This document shows positions 1 to 7,966 of a DNA stretch of 18,768 nucleotides, one piece after another. How positions within the stretch are numbered: position 1 is the stretch's first letter; every line of letters starts with the position of its first letter. Source of the stretch: Streptomyces lydicus. GTDB taxonomy: Bacteria > Actinomycetota > Actinomycetes > Streptomycetales > Streptomycetaceae. The notes under the pieces are model-generated. The model was given only the letters and a program-made list of their open reading frames with translations, was not told the DNA's origin and ran no database searches. A program made the position numbers and the translations under genes. Location of the stretch: positions 1 through 18,768 of the forward strand of contig NZ_JNZA01000067.1 of NCBI RefSeq assembly GCF_000717345.1, in the 5' to 3' direction.

Positions 1-94
1 AAACACGCACTTACCCACGATTGAACACGCACAGGCCGACTACGACGCTCAGCCGGGCCAACTCAACCGCTCACGGGCCATCTGAAGAACTCAG

Positions 95-253
95 TCACAA
101 GTCGCCGCGCTGGTCTGCCTTGCGGTGGCGCAGGGCGTAGCGGTTGGCGATCTCGAACAGCGCCCCTTCGTCTTTGCCGAGCTGGTCTTTGAGCAGGGCC
201 CGGTGTTCCTCGAGGATGCCCGCAAGGGTGACGATCGCCGACCGCTTGCTCAT
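95..253 (-). CDS. small hypothetical protein (52 aa)
   Basis: Short reading frame beginning at an ATG at 253 preceded by a GGGGA-type ribosome binding site (start MSKRSAIV, end RKADQRGDL). The product is charged, predicted mostly helical, with no membrane segment or signal peptide. I do not recognise a family. It is divergent from the gene starting at 325, leaving about 70 bases for two promoters. The upstream extension to 304 lacks a better start. It could be a chance ORF in GC-rich DNA; the helical, low-complexity-free composition argues mildly for a real gene. Confidence 0.4.
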   Translation of the reverse strand: MSKRSAIVTLAGILEEHRALLKDQLGKDEGALFEIANRYALRHRKADQRGDL

Positions 254-324
254 ATCCCCAAAGAGCCCGTCGCTCCCGCCCCTGAAGCACCGCCCGCCAG
301 TCAACTGCCCGAAGGATGGACCCG

Positions 325-735
325 ATGAGTGGCTACCTGGTCCCCGACCGTTTCGGAGTTCTCGCCTTCAACGGCGACCAGCAGGCCGACGCCGTCCTGA
401 GCTGGGAGGGCGAGAACCACGATTTCACCGTGATCGCCGACGGCCCTTGGGGGCATGTCACCGGCAGAGCAGATGACTGCTTCGAGGCGCTCACCCGCAT
501 CCGCGAGCAGATCGAACCCCAGGGGTGGCTCCTGGGTGTCAACGGCTCGCGTCGCGACACCTGGCCCTCCGGGATGTGCCGTGGGACCGGGGGCTTCCTC
601 GTCTACCGACTCAGGCCCGGGCTTCGCCCCACCGGCGCCGATCGCATCCAGACATTCCAGCCCGCACCCCGCGAGACGCTGGCCACTGTCGCCGAGCAGG
701 TCGCCTTCGAAGAGCAGTGGAGCCAGTCGCTGTGA
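325..735 (+). CDS. hypothetical protein, 136 aa, coupled to SseB-like gene
   Basis: The ATG at 325 is chosen over the in-frame ATG at 316 because an AAGGA motif lies about 9 bases upstream of 325. The protein begins MSGYLVPDRFGVLAF and is soluble, with no signal peptide or membrane helix. It has many Trp, Gly and Asp residues, typical of a compact alpha/beta fold. I do not recognise a domain. Its TGA overlaps the GTG of the next gene by 4 bases (GTGA at 732-735), so the two are translationally coupled. Because the next gene has an SseB-like N-terminus of the kind found beside type VII secretion substrates, a partner, chaperone or immunity role is possible but unproven. Confidence 0.6.
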   Translation: MSGYLVPDRFGVLAFNGDQQADAVLSWEGENHDFTVIADGPWGHVTGRADDCFEALTRIREQIEPQGWLLGVNGSRRDTWPSGMCRGTGGFLVYRLRPGLRPTGADRIQTFQPAPRETLATVAEQVAFEEQWSQSL

Positions 736-3202
736 CCACCCCGTCCAGCTCTGCCCCCGCCGTTTCCCCGGTCACCGAGGCTCTGCGCGCCCAGGCCGCA
801 CGGCAGCGCGGCGGCTACGTGTATGCGATCGACCCGTACTTCGGCCCCAACGGCCCCGTCCCCCCGTACGGCATCGTCGGCGGCTGGTCCGTCGACAGCT
901 CCGGCCAGCTCGTTTCCTTCAAGCACAACCCGAAATACCGCCCGTCGCCCAGGGCGTTGGAGTTCCCGCCCCCTGTCACCGCCCTGGACGAAGCCCTGCA
1001 GCGCGCCGTCACCGGTTATGGCAGCGAGCAGGAACTCCTCGCGGCCTTCCGCGACGCCACGCTCCTCCTGTTCACCCAGGAGGGGCAGAACGGCCTCTAC
1101 ACCATCGTCGAGGACGACGGCAGCCGCTACATCCCGGCCTTCACCCACCCCACATACGCCCCTGACACCTGGCACCAGTGGCAACAGACCACCGGCCATC
1201 ACCTCGCCGCCACCGGCCTTCCGATCCGCCTCAACCCCGGCCATCGCATCAGCCTGACCATCCCGGGCGAGGCCGGGATTCAAGCCGGTGGCGAGAACGC
1301 CGGCCCCAACGCGTCGTCCGGCGGCCTCCCCGAGGCCCTCGTGGGTGCCCCGCTGCTTGCCGACGGCCTGCTCGCGGCGCTCGGCCGTCGGCGCCGCACG
1401 GCCCTGTGGCAGTCCGCCATGGGCGCCAAGGGTCGCCGCACCCCCGAGCTTCGCCAGCCAAAGGGTGTCGCTGCCGATACCCAAGATGCGCTGCTCATCG
1501 GGGCTGACCCGGAGGCCGTACGCGATCTCGACCATGCCCTGAGGGGACTGGCGTCCGCTTTGGCCGTCGAATCGTGCACCCCGCCGACCGTCTACGTTGC
1601 CTGGCTCACCGACAGCGAGCTAAACCTCCAGTTCGCCCATCCCGCAGGTAAGCCCCCAGTGCCATGGCAGCTCGGCCAGAACGAGACGTCCTGGCGCATC
1701 CAACGGGCCACCATCCCGGTGCACGAAACAGACGCCGGCACCGCCGCCCCCTATCCGGGCCTGGTCAGCCTCGGCAGCCTCGACGGCGCGCGCCTGCTGC
1801 TGAACCTTGAAGCCGCCCCCGGACTCGTCTCACTCACCGGCACGCACGCGGACCAGAGTGCCGTCCTCACGTCGGTCGCCGCGGAACTCGCCACCAGTGG
1901 CTGGTCGGATCGAATGACAGTCACCCTCGTCGGCTTCGGCACGGAACTCACCATGCTCGACCCCACCCGCGTCCGCCACTTCGACGACGTCGAAACCCTC
2001 CTGGAAACCATGGACGCTGAAACCCGGCAGCGGCGCGGTGCCCTCGCCATGGCGGGCCACGACTCCGTATCCACCGGCCGCACCGGCTCCGCACAGCCCA
2101 CCCCATGGGCGCCCCACCTGGTCCTCCTCGCCGCACAGCCGACCGAGGATCAGGCAGCGAAGATCGCCGAGCTCGTTGCCGACTCCGGCCGACTGGGCAT
2201 CAGCTACCTGGCCGCCACTGAGGAGAACGGCCTGCCAGGCGCGACCTGGAAACTCGAAATCACCCCTGACGGACGCCTCCTGGCCCCATTCCTCGGCCTG
2301 GACTGCAAGCACAGCTCCTGCCCCAGGCCCAGCACGATGCCGTGGTCCAGCTCTTCGCCGGCGCCACACCCGACGACGACCTCGACCCGGCCCCCGACAC
2401 CCCGCAGTTCATGGTCGACATCACCTCGAGCGGACGACCCGCGGTCTACGCACGGCTGATCGGCACCTACGAGATCACCGGCCTCGACGCACCTGACGCC
2501 GAGCACAGCCCGCTCCTCCACGAGGCACTGGTCATGCTCCTGCTCCATCGTGAAGGAGTGCGCCCGCGCGTTCTGGCCTCCGGACTGTGGCCCCGCGGCG
2601 TAACGCAGGATGTCCGTGACGCCCTCATCGAACGCCTGCGAACCTGGCTGGGCAGCGACCCCGACGGAACCCCGCGGCTCGGCACCGACACCAACGGTCG
2701 GCTGGCTCTCGCGCCGTCCGTCGTCTCCGACCTCGACGTGCCCCGCACCCTCCACCACGAGGCCACTGCGGGCAGAGGCGCAAGCAACGCACGCATACGG
2801 GAGCGCCTGCTCAACGACGCCCTGGCACTGGCCCGTGGCCCCCTGCTCGCCAACCGCCCACAGGGCCGCTACATCTGGCTTTCCCACGAGATCATCGAGG
2901 CCCAGCTGTCCCTGCTGGTGGCAGACGTCGCACTGGCCCTGTCTGCCCACCACTTGGAGGCCGGCAACCCGACACCAGCGCTCAACGCCCTCAACACGGC
3001 CTTGACCACCGCGCCGACGGACGAGCGACTCTGGAACGAACTTCTACGCGCCGCACACGCCACAGGCGATACAGCCAAGCTCGAATCAACAGCAGCATCG
3101 CTCATCGCCCGCAATCACGAGCACAGCGGCGGCGCCCGTCGCCTCCCGCCCCGCACCGAGGCCCTCCTCGACGAGCTCTTGCCGTCCTGGCGTGACGCCT
3201 AG
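732..3202 (+). pseudogene. SseB-like / LysM-BTAD-type regulator chimera with a one-base frameshift
   Basis: Starts at GTG 732. Residues about 1-180 (to about 1280) resemble SseB-like proteins annotated in Streptomyces as type VII secretion system-associated: YVYAIDPYF, then KHNPKYRPSPRALEF, then a beta-rich domain ending in a LNPG loop. From about 1330 the same frame changes to the C-terminal half of LysM/BTAD-type proteins: a hydrophobic stretch ending GRRRRTALW, a GSLDGARLLLNLEAAPG region, then a helical BTAD/TPR-like tail (LEAGNPTPALNALNTAL). The N-terminal membrane and LysM parts of that family are absent. At about 2303 the frame must slip: frame one gives GLDCKHSSC and stops at 2459, while one extra base would give GLDLQAQLLPQAQ and run to 3202. 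This looks like a one-base deletion. The alternative is two separate ORFs (732-2459 and 2342-3202) or a sequencing error. Confidence 0.65.
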
Positions 3203-3238
3203 CACCGCAATTGCGTTCGTGGTGACGAGGTCACGGCT

Positions 3239-3354
3239 CTATGGGCTGTGGCCTCGTTGTTTGTAGTGGCTTTGGCGGGCTTGGTTTTGTTGGCGGCGTC
3301 GCCGGATCGACCAGTGCAGGAGGTGCTTGGTGGTGTGGTGGCGGGACGGTCGGA
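3239..3354 (-). mobile_element. IS transposase C-terminal remnant (IS701-like ending)
   Basis: Read on the minus strand, the last 39 codons before the TAG at 3239-3241 give an Arg/His/Tyr-rich tail: HLLHWSIRRRR, then QARQSHYKQRGHSP. This W-S-x-x-R-R-R-x-Q-x-x-A-R-x-x-H-Y pattern is the usual C-terminus of DDE transposases of the IS701-like group in Streptomyces. The rest of the transposase is missing. The homology begins at about 3354, exactly where the lytic transglycosylase fragment ends, so this is a deletion or insertion scar. Family assignment rests on remembered sequence pattern only. Confidence 0.55.
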
Positions 3355-3582
3355 TCAGCGCAGCCCGGCGAAGAGATCGTTCGCGAACGTGGCCGGAAGG
3401 AACTGCATCGGCCCGACCGCGCCCGCGGGCGAACGCATAGTGGGGTGGCGGGCGTGGTCGGTCTCGACCTTGCCGATAGCGGCGAGCACCGACCAGTCCA
3501 GCCCGCGGCAGGCGGCTGGCGCCGCTCTCGTAATCACCCCAACAACCGAAACGGCCCGCCGCAGAAACCGACGGACCGTCAC
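3355..3582 (-). pseudogene. truncated lytic transglycosylase
   Basis: Encodes GLDWSVLAAIGKVETDH followed by SPAGAVGPMQFLPATF. This is the SLT-type lytic transglycosylase core, with the catalytic Glu in the KVETDH context and the GPMQFLP motif. These enzymes cleave the MurNAc-GlcNAc bond of peptidoglycan. Only about 55 residues are recognisable. The N-terminus before ITRAAPAACRG lacks a clear signal peptide, and the protein stops shortly after the motif at a TGA that abuts the IS remnant. The rest of the domain, including later substrate-binding loops, is lost, so it is not expected to be active. Confidence 0.7.
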
Positions 3583-3794
3583 GAAAGATCGAGGTTAGGA
3601 TTCCGAGTTCACGGTGTGACGCACGGGAGTCGAGGCACCGCGATACATGCCGATTCGATGGACCACCCTCATGGCGCCATGAGCTTGTATGAGCCCACCG
3701 GCACCCGACCGTCCTCTTCCTGACTCTGCTATCTCAAGAAGATCGGGGGGTTTCAGTGACGACACCGCCGCAACCACAGCCGCAGCCAGACCCG

Positions 3795-4126
3795 TCACTG
3801 GCCGGCGGCGCGGGCCAGCTTTTCCAGTGCGTCGCCGCCGCCCACCATGGCGACGCGCTTGTCCTCGGAGAGCAGGGTGAGCACCTCGCGGATGGCTCCG
3901 GCGTTGGAGCGGCACAGGACGGCATCGGGCGCCTCTACGGGGCCGATGGTGGTGTCGAGAGACGGGGTGCCTTGCAGCCGCAGGGGTGACTCGACGATGG
4001 ACAGCCAGCGGTTGGCGTCCTCGGCCAGAGCCGGGCCGAAGCGGAAGGACTGGGTCAGATGCAGTTGCCGTCCGTCGAAGTCTGACATGACGTCCCGGGC
4101 CCCTCGCCAGCCGTAGATGGCCTGCA
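3795..4126 (-). pseudogene. UvrD/Rep-type helicase fragment
   Basis: About 110 codons of a superfamily I helicase. It begins in the motif III region (QAIYGWRGA, ATP-gamma-phosphate sensing and ssDNA contact), continues with LTQSFRFGPALAEDANRWL (motif IV region with its conserved Arg), then a sequence ending ALEKLARAAGQ at a TGA. The Walker A and B motifs, which lie N-terminal to this piece, and the C-terminal motifs V and VI are absent. Upstream it joins directly to the aminotransferase fragment at about 4122-4130, with no start codon. At the other end homology stops at about 3795. Just beyond, a GGGGGG plus GTG at 3745-3758 looks like the start of yet another gene running into the scar from the left. 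Confidence 0.7.
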
Positions 4127-4525
4127 CCGCACCACCACGCGGGTGCGGGGGCCCAGCACCGCAAGCAGGGCGGCCAGGTCCTGGCGTCCGTCCGGTAGCA
4201 GGGGGACCGGAGCCGGTCGGGCGCCGACCATCTCGGCCAGCAGGGGATAGGCATCGAAGGTGCGCCAGGCGTAGGCCACCGTGTCGCCGCGCCGGACCAC
4301 CGCCTGAAGCAACTGCAGGGCCACGCCCACCGATCCGCTGCCGACGGCAACGCAATCAGGGGCCACCCCGCACCATTCGGCGATCCGCTCGGTGAGCTGG
4401 TCCGCGTGGAACGGCGGGTACCGGTTGGCCTACGCGACGACGCGCCGCATCGCCTTCCGTACCGACGGAAGCGGCGGGTACGGGCTCTCGTTCAGGGCCA
4501 GCCGGTGCAGGACGGGGACATCCAT
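4127..4525 (-). pseudogene. HisC-like PLP aminotransferase, truncated and with nonsense codon
   Basis: Starts at ATG 4525, three bases after the KAS III stop, so it was the last gene of the biosynthetic operon. The N-terminus (LALNESPYPPLPSVRKAM) and the segments NRYPPFHADQLTERIAEW, VAVGSGSVG (phosphate-cup region) and YAWRTFDAYP match histidinol-phosphate aminotransferase-like fold type I enzymes. Codon 32 is TAG (4430-4432) where the family expects Glu in an E-x-N-R-Y-P context, a one-base GAG to TAG change. After about 133 codons it fuses to the helicase fragment. The Schiff-base lysine, normally near residue 210-230, is therefore missing and the gene cannot make a working enzyme. Confidence 0.8.
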
Positions 4526-4528
4526 CGG

Positions 4529-5548
4529 TCACCCCCGTCCGCCGTGCCAGCGGATGGCTGCGGCACCCGCGAAGTCGCCGGCGTGGGCGAATCCGCCCAG
4601 CACCACCAGCTCGCCGTCCTCGACATGCTGCGAGCGGATGGCGTGGTCCAAGGTGATCGGGATCGCCGCTCCGAAGAGATTCCCGCACTGGTCGAAGGTG
4701 TGCAGGTGCCGTTCGGAAGGCAGTTGCAGCGCTTCTCGCCAGTTCCGCAGGAACGTCCGGTTGGGCTGGTTGGTGATGAAGACGTCGATCTCGGTGGCGG
4801 CGACCCCGAGCCGTCCGCACAGGTCCATGACCACCTCCGGCACGAGGCGGTTCCCGCGTGCCAGGACCTCGGTGGCGCTGTCCTCGGTGAACCCGATCCG
4901 CGGCTGGGACTTCCCGGCCTCCCAGTACCTGCGGCCGTCGTCGAGCACGACGGTCATGTCGCCCGCGTACCTGCCGAGGTGCCGGGTCTCCACGTCCAGT
5001 ACCGGCGACTCGGTGGACGCCGTCACGAGGCCCACGCCGCAGCCGTCGCCGGGGATCGCGGCCTGGGCGAGTCCGCGCACCTCGGACCGGGTGAACCACT
5101 GGCCCGCGAGGTTCTGTGCGGTGCAGATCAAAGCCGTTGTGGCATCCGTGGTGGTGAGGATCTGCCGGGCGAGCTTCAGCATGTGCACGAAGGACGCGCA
5201 GCCCGCGTTGGCCACGTCGATCAGCCATTCGGGCCGCAGGCCCAGGCGGCGTGCCACCTCCGTGCCGGCGCCGACGAAAGGGATGTCCGGCAGCTGGCTG
5301 TGCACCAGCAGCACGTCCACGCCGCGGATCTCGTCTCTGCCGTGCCGTTCGACCAGGGGCTGGACGGCTCGCTCGATCATGTCGGTGTTGGTCTCGCCCG
5401 CGGCCGCGTGGTGCCGCAGCGGTGGGATCTTGAACATCGGGTGGTCGCGGAGCTTGTCCTCCGCGTCCGGGTATTCGGTGTAGTACGCGGCGGGGACCGG
5501 CTCGCCGGGCAGGTAGCTCGCGACGTCGGTGAGGCTGACAACGGTCAC
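4529..5548 (-). CDS. KAS III (FabH)-like acyltransferase/ketosynthase with altered active site
   Basis: 339 aa, starting at GTG 5548 (VTVVSLTDVASYLPG), which overlaps the SRPBCC stop by 4 bases. The length and thiolase fold suit 3-oxoacyl-ACP synthase III. The nucleophile Cys117 is present in NAGCASF. The usual His of the HQAN-type motif is Asn260 (ITNQPNRTF; codon AAC at 4769-4771), and the usual Asn is kept as Asn290 (DQCGNLFGAAIPI). KAS III-like proteins in secondary metabolism often act as acyltransferases to O, N or C nucleophiles or load starter units. Loss of His would weaken decarboxylative condensation, so acyl transfer or a His supplied elsewhere is likely. Substrate unknown. The downstream aminotransferase is broken, so this is the last intact enzyme of the operon. 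Confidence 0.85.
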   Translation of the reverse strand: MTVVSLTDVASYLPGEPVPAAYYTEYPDAEDKLRDHPMFKIPPLRHHAAAGETNTDMIERAVQPLVERHGRDEIRGVDVLLVHSQLPDIPFVGAGTEVARRLGLRPEWLIDVANAGCASFVHMLKLARQILTTTDATTALICTAQNLAGQWFTRSEVRGLAQAAIPGDGCGVGLVTASTESPVLDVETRHLGRYAGDMTVVLDDGRRYWEAGKSQPRIGFTEDSATEVLARGNRLVPEVVMDLCGRLGVAATEIDVFITNQPNRTFLRNWREALQLPSERHLHTFDQCGNLFGAAIPITLDHAIRSQHVEDGELVVLGGFAHAGDFAGAAAIRWHGGRG

Positions 5549-6207
5549 CGCGCGGCCCCCGTCGTCGCCGTCGCAGGGGGCACGCTGACCGGCAGGCCGC
5601 TGCGGTGGCGGTGCTCCAGGATCGCCTTGAGATTGCGCATCTCCACGGTGTGCCCGGCGTAGAACAGGTCCCAGTAGTCGCCCACCCACGGCCGGTCCGC
5701 GCGGGGCGCGAGTTCAGGACACGGGTTGTCGGCGTAGTACGGATGGCGGCAGTTGGTCCAGGTGATCACCGAACCGGGTCGGTCGAGTACCAGCTGGGCC
5801 GGGACGACCCGCATCAGGTAGATCATCCACAGCTTCTCGCCCTGGTCCCAGGAGCAGTGGTAGTCCACGGTCATGGCCTCGGGGCTGGCCGCCACCCTGA
5901 CGTAGATCCGGGTGTCCTCCTCCAGCCGGTCGTGGCCGACCCACAGCCCCGGGGTGCCGGTCGGGGCGAAGCCGCGCAGGCTGTACGTCCACTCCTCCAG
6001 GTGGTGGCCCTGGCGCAGGTAGTCATAGGCCTGCTCCGGAGGGCAGCCGATGTGCTCGTGGATGGTGCAGTACCACCCGTAGACCTGGTCGTGCGGATAG
6101 GCCGCCTGGGTCATGCCCGTGCAGCGCTCGACCAGCTCCTCCTTGCCGGTGTTCTCGATCCGCATCAGGCCGGGGATATCAGCCAACGTGGACGGGTCCG
6201 CGTTCAT
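5545..6207 (-). CDS. SRPBCC-family (START/polyketide-cyclase-like) protein
   Basis: 220 aa, starting at ATG 6207, with GGAGAG seven bases upstream. It overlaps the ThDP enzyme stop by 29 bases and the KAS III start by 4. The sequence YGWYCTIHEHIGCPPEQAYDYLRQGHHLEEWTY is typical of SRPBCC ligand-binding folds: a first strand, then C-P-x-E-x-A-Y-x-Y-L, then an E-W-T substitution of the usual W. A long run of strands and a C-terminal helix follow (AGHTVEMRNLKAILEHRH). Such proteins bind hydrophobic ligands and can cyclise or dehydrate poly-keto chains, but many only bind. Its place between a ThDP enzyme and a KAS III-like enzyme suggests it handles the keto intermediate. It lacks the tandem cyclase arrangement of aromatic PKS clusters. 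Confidence 0.75.
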   Translation of the reverse strand: MNADPSTLADIPGLMRIENTGKEELVERCTGMTQAAYPHDQVYGWYCTIHEHIGCPPEQAYDYLRQGHHLEEWTYSLRGFAPTGTPGLWVGHDRLEEDTRIYVRVAASPEAMTVDYHCSWDQGEKLWMIYLMRVVPAQLVLDRPGSVITWTNCRHPYYADNPCPELAPRADRPWVGDYWDLFYAGHTVEMRNLKAILEHRHRSGLPVSVPPATATTGAAR

Positions 6208-7966
6208 CGGAACTCTCCTCGCTCTCGGGGCGCTTGGTGCTTTCGGTGAAAGGCAGGAAGGGAAGGAACGGCGGGATCTCACGGGCGTGGCAGTCCAGCG
6301 CGATGAACGCCGGACCGCCGCTCGCGTTGGAGCGCAGCAGCGCCTGGCGCAGCTGCGCCGCGTCGCCGGCCCATGTGGCATCGAGGGCCGGGAAAGCGGC
6401 GGCCACCCCGGCGGCGATGTCAGTCCGGGCGAACAGGTCGTCGCTGCGGACGCCACCCTGGATCAACTCGTCGCGTATGGCACACATGGCGTGGGCGTTG
6501 TTGTTGAAGATCACAAAGGTCACGGGTGCGGCGTACTCCACGGCGGTGTGCACTTCCATCCCGTGCATGAAGAACGCTCCGTCGCCCGCGAGTACGTAGG
6601 TGCGCTGCCCCGTGGCGAGCGCGGCACCGATGCCCGCACCGAAGGTGTAGCCCATGCCGCCCATGCCGACCGCCACCACGAAGCGGCCGTGGCGCGGTGC
6701 GGGAAGCAGATGGATCGCGGTGGCCCCTGCGTTGCCGGCATCCACGAAGACGTGCGCGTCCTGGGGGAGTGCCGCCTCGACCGCGGCGACCGCCTCGGCG
6801 TAGGAGACGGTTCCACCACCGGACTGCGGAACGGGCGTGTGCAGGGGCTTCGGCACGGGCGTCGGTACGCGTGTCGGTACGGGACCGTCGTGCTCAGCGC
6901 AGGGACGTGAGCACGACGGGAGCTCGCCGACCACGGCACGCAGGGCCTCCAGCAGGTTCCCGCCCAGCGCGATGCCGGCCACGAACGGCGGTTCGGGATT
7001 GATGCAGACGACCGTGGTGGCGGCCAGAGGCTGGTCCAGTCCGCCGCTTGCCAGTGCCGGCAGCCGGGTGCCGACCAGCAGGCACAAGTCGGCCCGCCGC
7101 AGACAGTCTTCGACATTGGCATGCCCCATCACCCCCGCTACGCCTGCGAATCGGGGGGACCGGTTGTTGAACACATCCTTGGCATCAGGGGTGACCGCCA
7201 CCCAGGCCCCGAGCCGCCGGGCCAGCTCCGCCAGCTCCCCGCGCGCATCCGCGGCGGCCACCTCGTCACCGGCGATGATGAGGACGCGGCTTGCGCCGCG
7301 CAGCGCGGCCGATACAGCGTCCCGGGCCTCGGCGCCGGGCCCCGCCGTCGCCCCGGCCGTCGTCTGCATGAGGGACATCGGCGTCACGCCGTGGTCGGGT
7401 AACTTGACCTGTGCCTGCTGCACATCCTTGGGCAGCAGCAGCACCGCCGGCCCCTTCGGATCGGCCTGCGCCGCCGCGACTGCCCGGGGCAGCAACTCCG
7501 CTAACGAGTCCGCATCATCGACCCGGGCGCAGAACTGGGAGACGGGAGTGAACACCTCCCGGGCGTCGAAGGAGCCCGCCTTGCCGCTGGACTCCTGGAA
7601 CGCCCCCCGGCCCTCCTGGCCGGTGGGCGGCTGTCCGACCAGGGCCAGCACCGGCACCCGGGAGGCGTACGCCTCCGCCAGGCCCGGAACAAGATTCATG
7701 GCACCGCCGCCCGAGGTGGCCGCGACAACGCCTAGGCGCCGCGTGGCGCGGGCGTATCCGTCGGCCATGGTGACGGCGGAGAACTCGTGCTTGGCGACGA
7801 CGCCGCGGATGGTGCCGGTGCGGTGGACGGCGTCGTACAGGTCCTCGATATTCGCCCCACCGACGCCGAACATGTGGGTGATGCCGACCCTGGTCAGCTC
7901 TGCGGCGAGGTAGTCGACCACCCGTACCCCGCCGTCCTCGGGAATCTCATCTGCCATGGCTGTCAT
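6179..7966 (-). CDS. ThDP-dependent decarboxylase/acyloin synthase-like enzyme
   Basis: 595 aa, starting at ATG 7966, with AGGAG eight bases upstream and a 4-base ATGA overlap with the regulator stop. Three-domain ThDP fold of the acetolactate synthase/benzoylformate decarboxylase superfamily. The PYR domain has catalytic Glu61 in VAKHEFSAVTMADGYAR. The middle domain spans about residues 200-340. After a Pro-rich linker with VPT repeats (near 375-395) comes the PP domain with the ThDP/Mg motif from GDG at 461-463 to NNN at 488-490. Such enzymes decarboxylate 2-oxo acids and release an aldehyde or transfer the acyl carbanion to a second carbonyl. The acceptor cannot be read from sequence. It is the first structural gene of the operon and probably makes the hydroxyketone or aldehyde used downstream. 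No sign of damage. Confidence 0.85.
   Translation of the reverse strand: MTAMADEIPEDGGVRVVDYLAAELTRVGITHMFGVGGANIEDLYDAVHRTGTIRGVVAKHEFSAVTMADGYARATRRLGVVAATSGGGAMNLVPGLAEAYASRVPVLALVGQPPTGQEGRGAFQESSGKAGSFDAREVFTPVSQFCARVDDADSLAELLPRAVAAAQADPKGPAVLLLPKDVQQAQVKLPDHGVTPMSLMQTTAGATAGPGAEARDAVSAALRGASRVLIIAGDEVAAADARGELAELARRLGAWVAVTPDAKDVFNNRSPRFAGVAGVMGHANVEDCLRRADLCLLVGTRLPALASGGLDQPLAATTVVCINPEPPFVAGIALGGNLLEALRAVVGELPSCSRPCAEHDGPVPTRVPTPVPKPLHTPVPQSGGGTVSYAEAVAAVEAALPQDAHVFVDAGNAGATAIHLLPAPRHGRFVVAVGMGGMGYTFGAGIGAALATGQRTYVLAGDGAFFMHGMEVHTAVEYAAPVTFVIFNNNAHAMCAIRDELIQGGVRSDDLFARTDIAAGVAAAFPALDATWAGDAAQLRQALLRSNASGGPAFIALDCHAREIPPFLPFLPFTESTKRPESEESSDERGPVHVG

Noticed and set aside
603..1535. 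310-codon minus-strand frame opposite the SseB-like gene
   Set aside because: Gly/Ala/Val-rich with no motif; the plus strand has a coupled start and a recognisable domain.
3206..3215. Perfect palindrome CGCAATTGCG after the BTAD frame
   Set aside because: Only 10 bases; no gene clearly depends on it and palindromes of this size occur by chance.
4406..5662. 418-codon plus-strand open frame opposite the KAS III-like gene
   Set aside because: It has no family-like motifs and runs antisense to a well-supported gene; long antisense frames are common in GC-rich coding DNA.
6837..7913. 358-codon plus-strand frame opposite the ThDP gene
   Set aside because: Ser/Arg/Ala-rich shadow translation without domains; the opposite strand has clear ThDP motifs.
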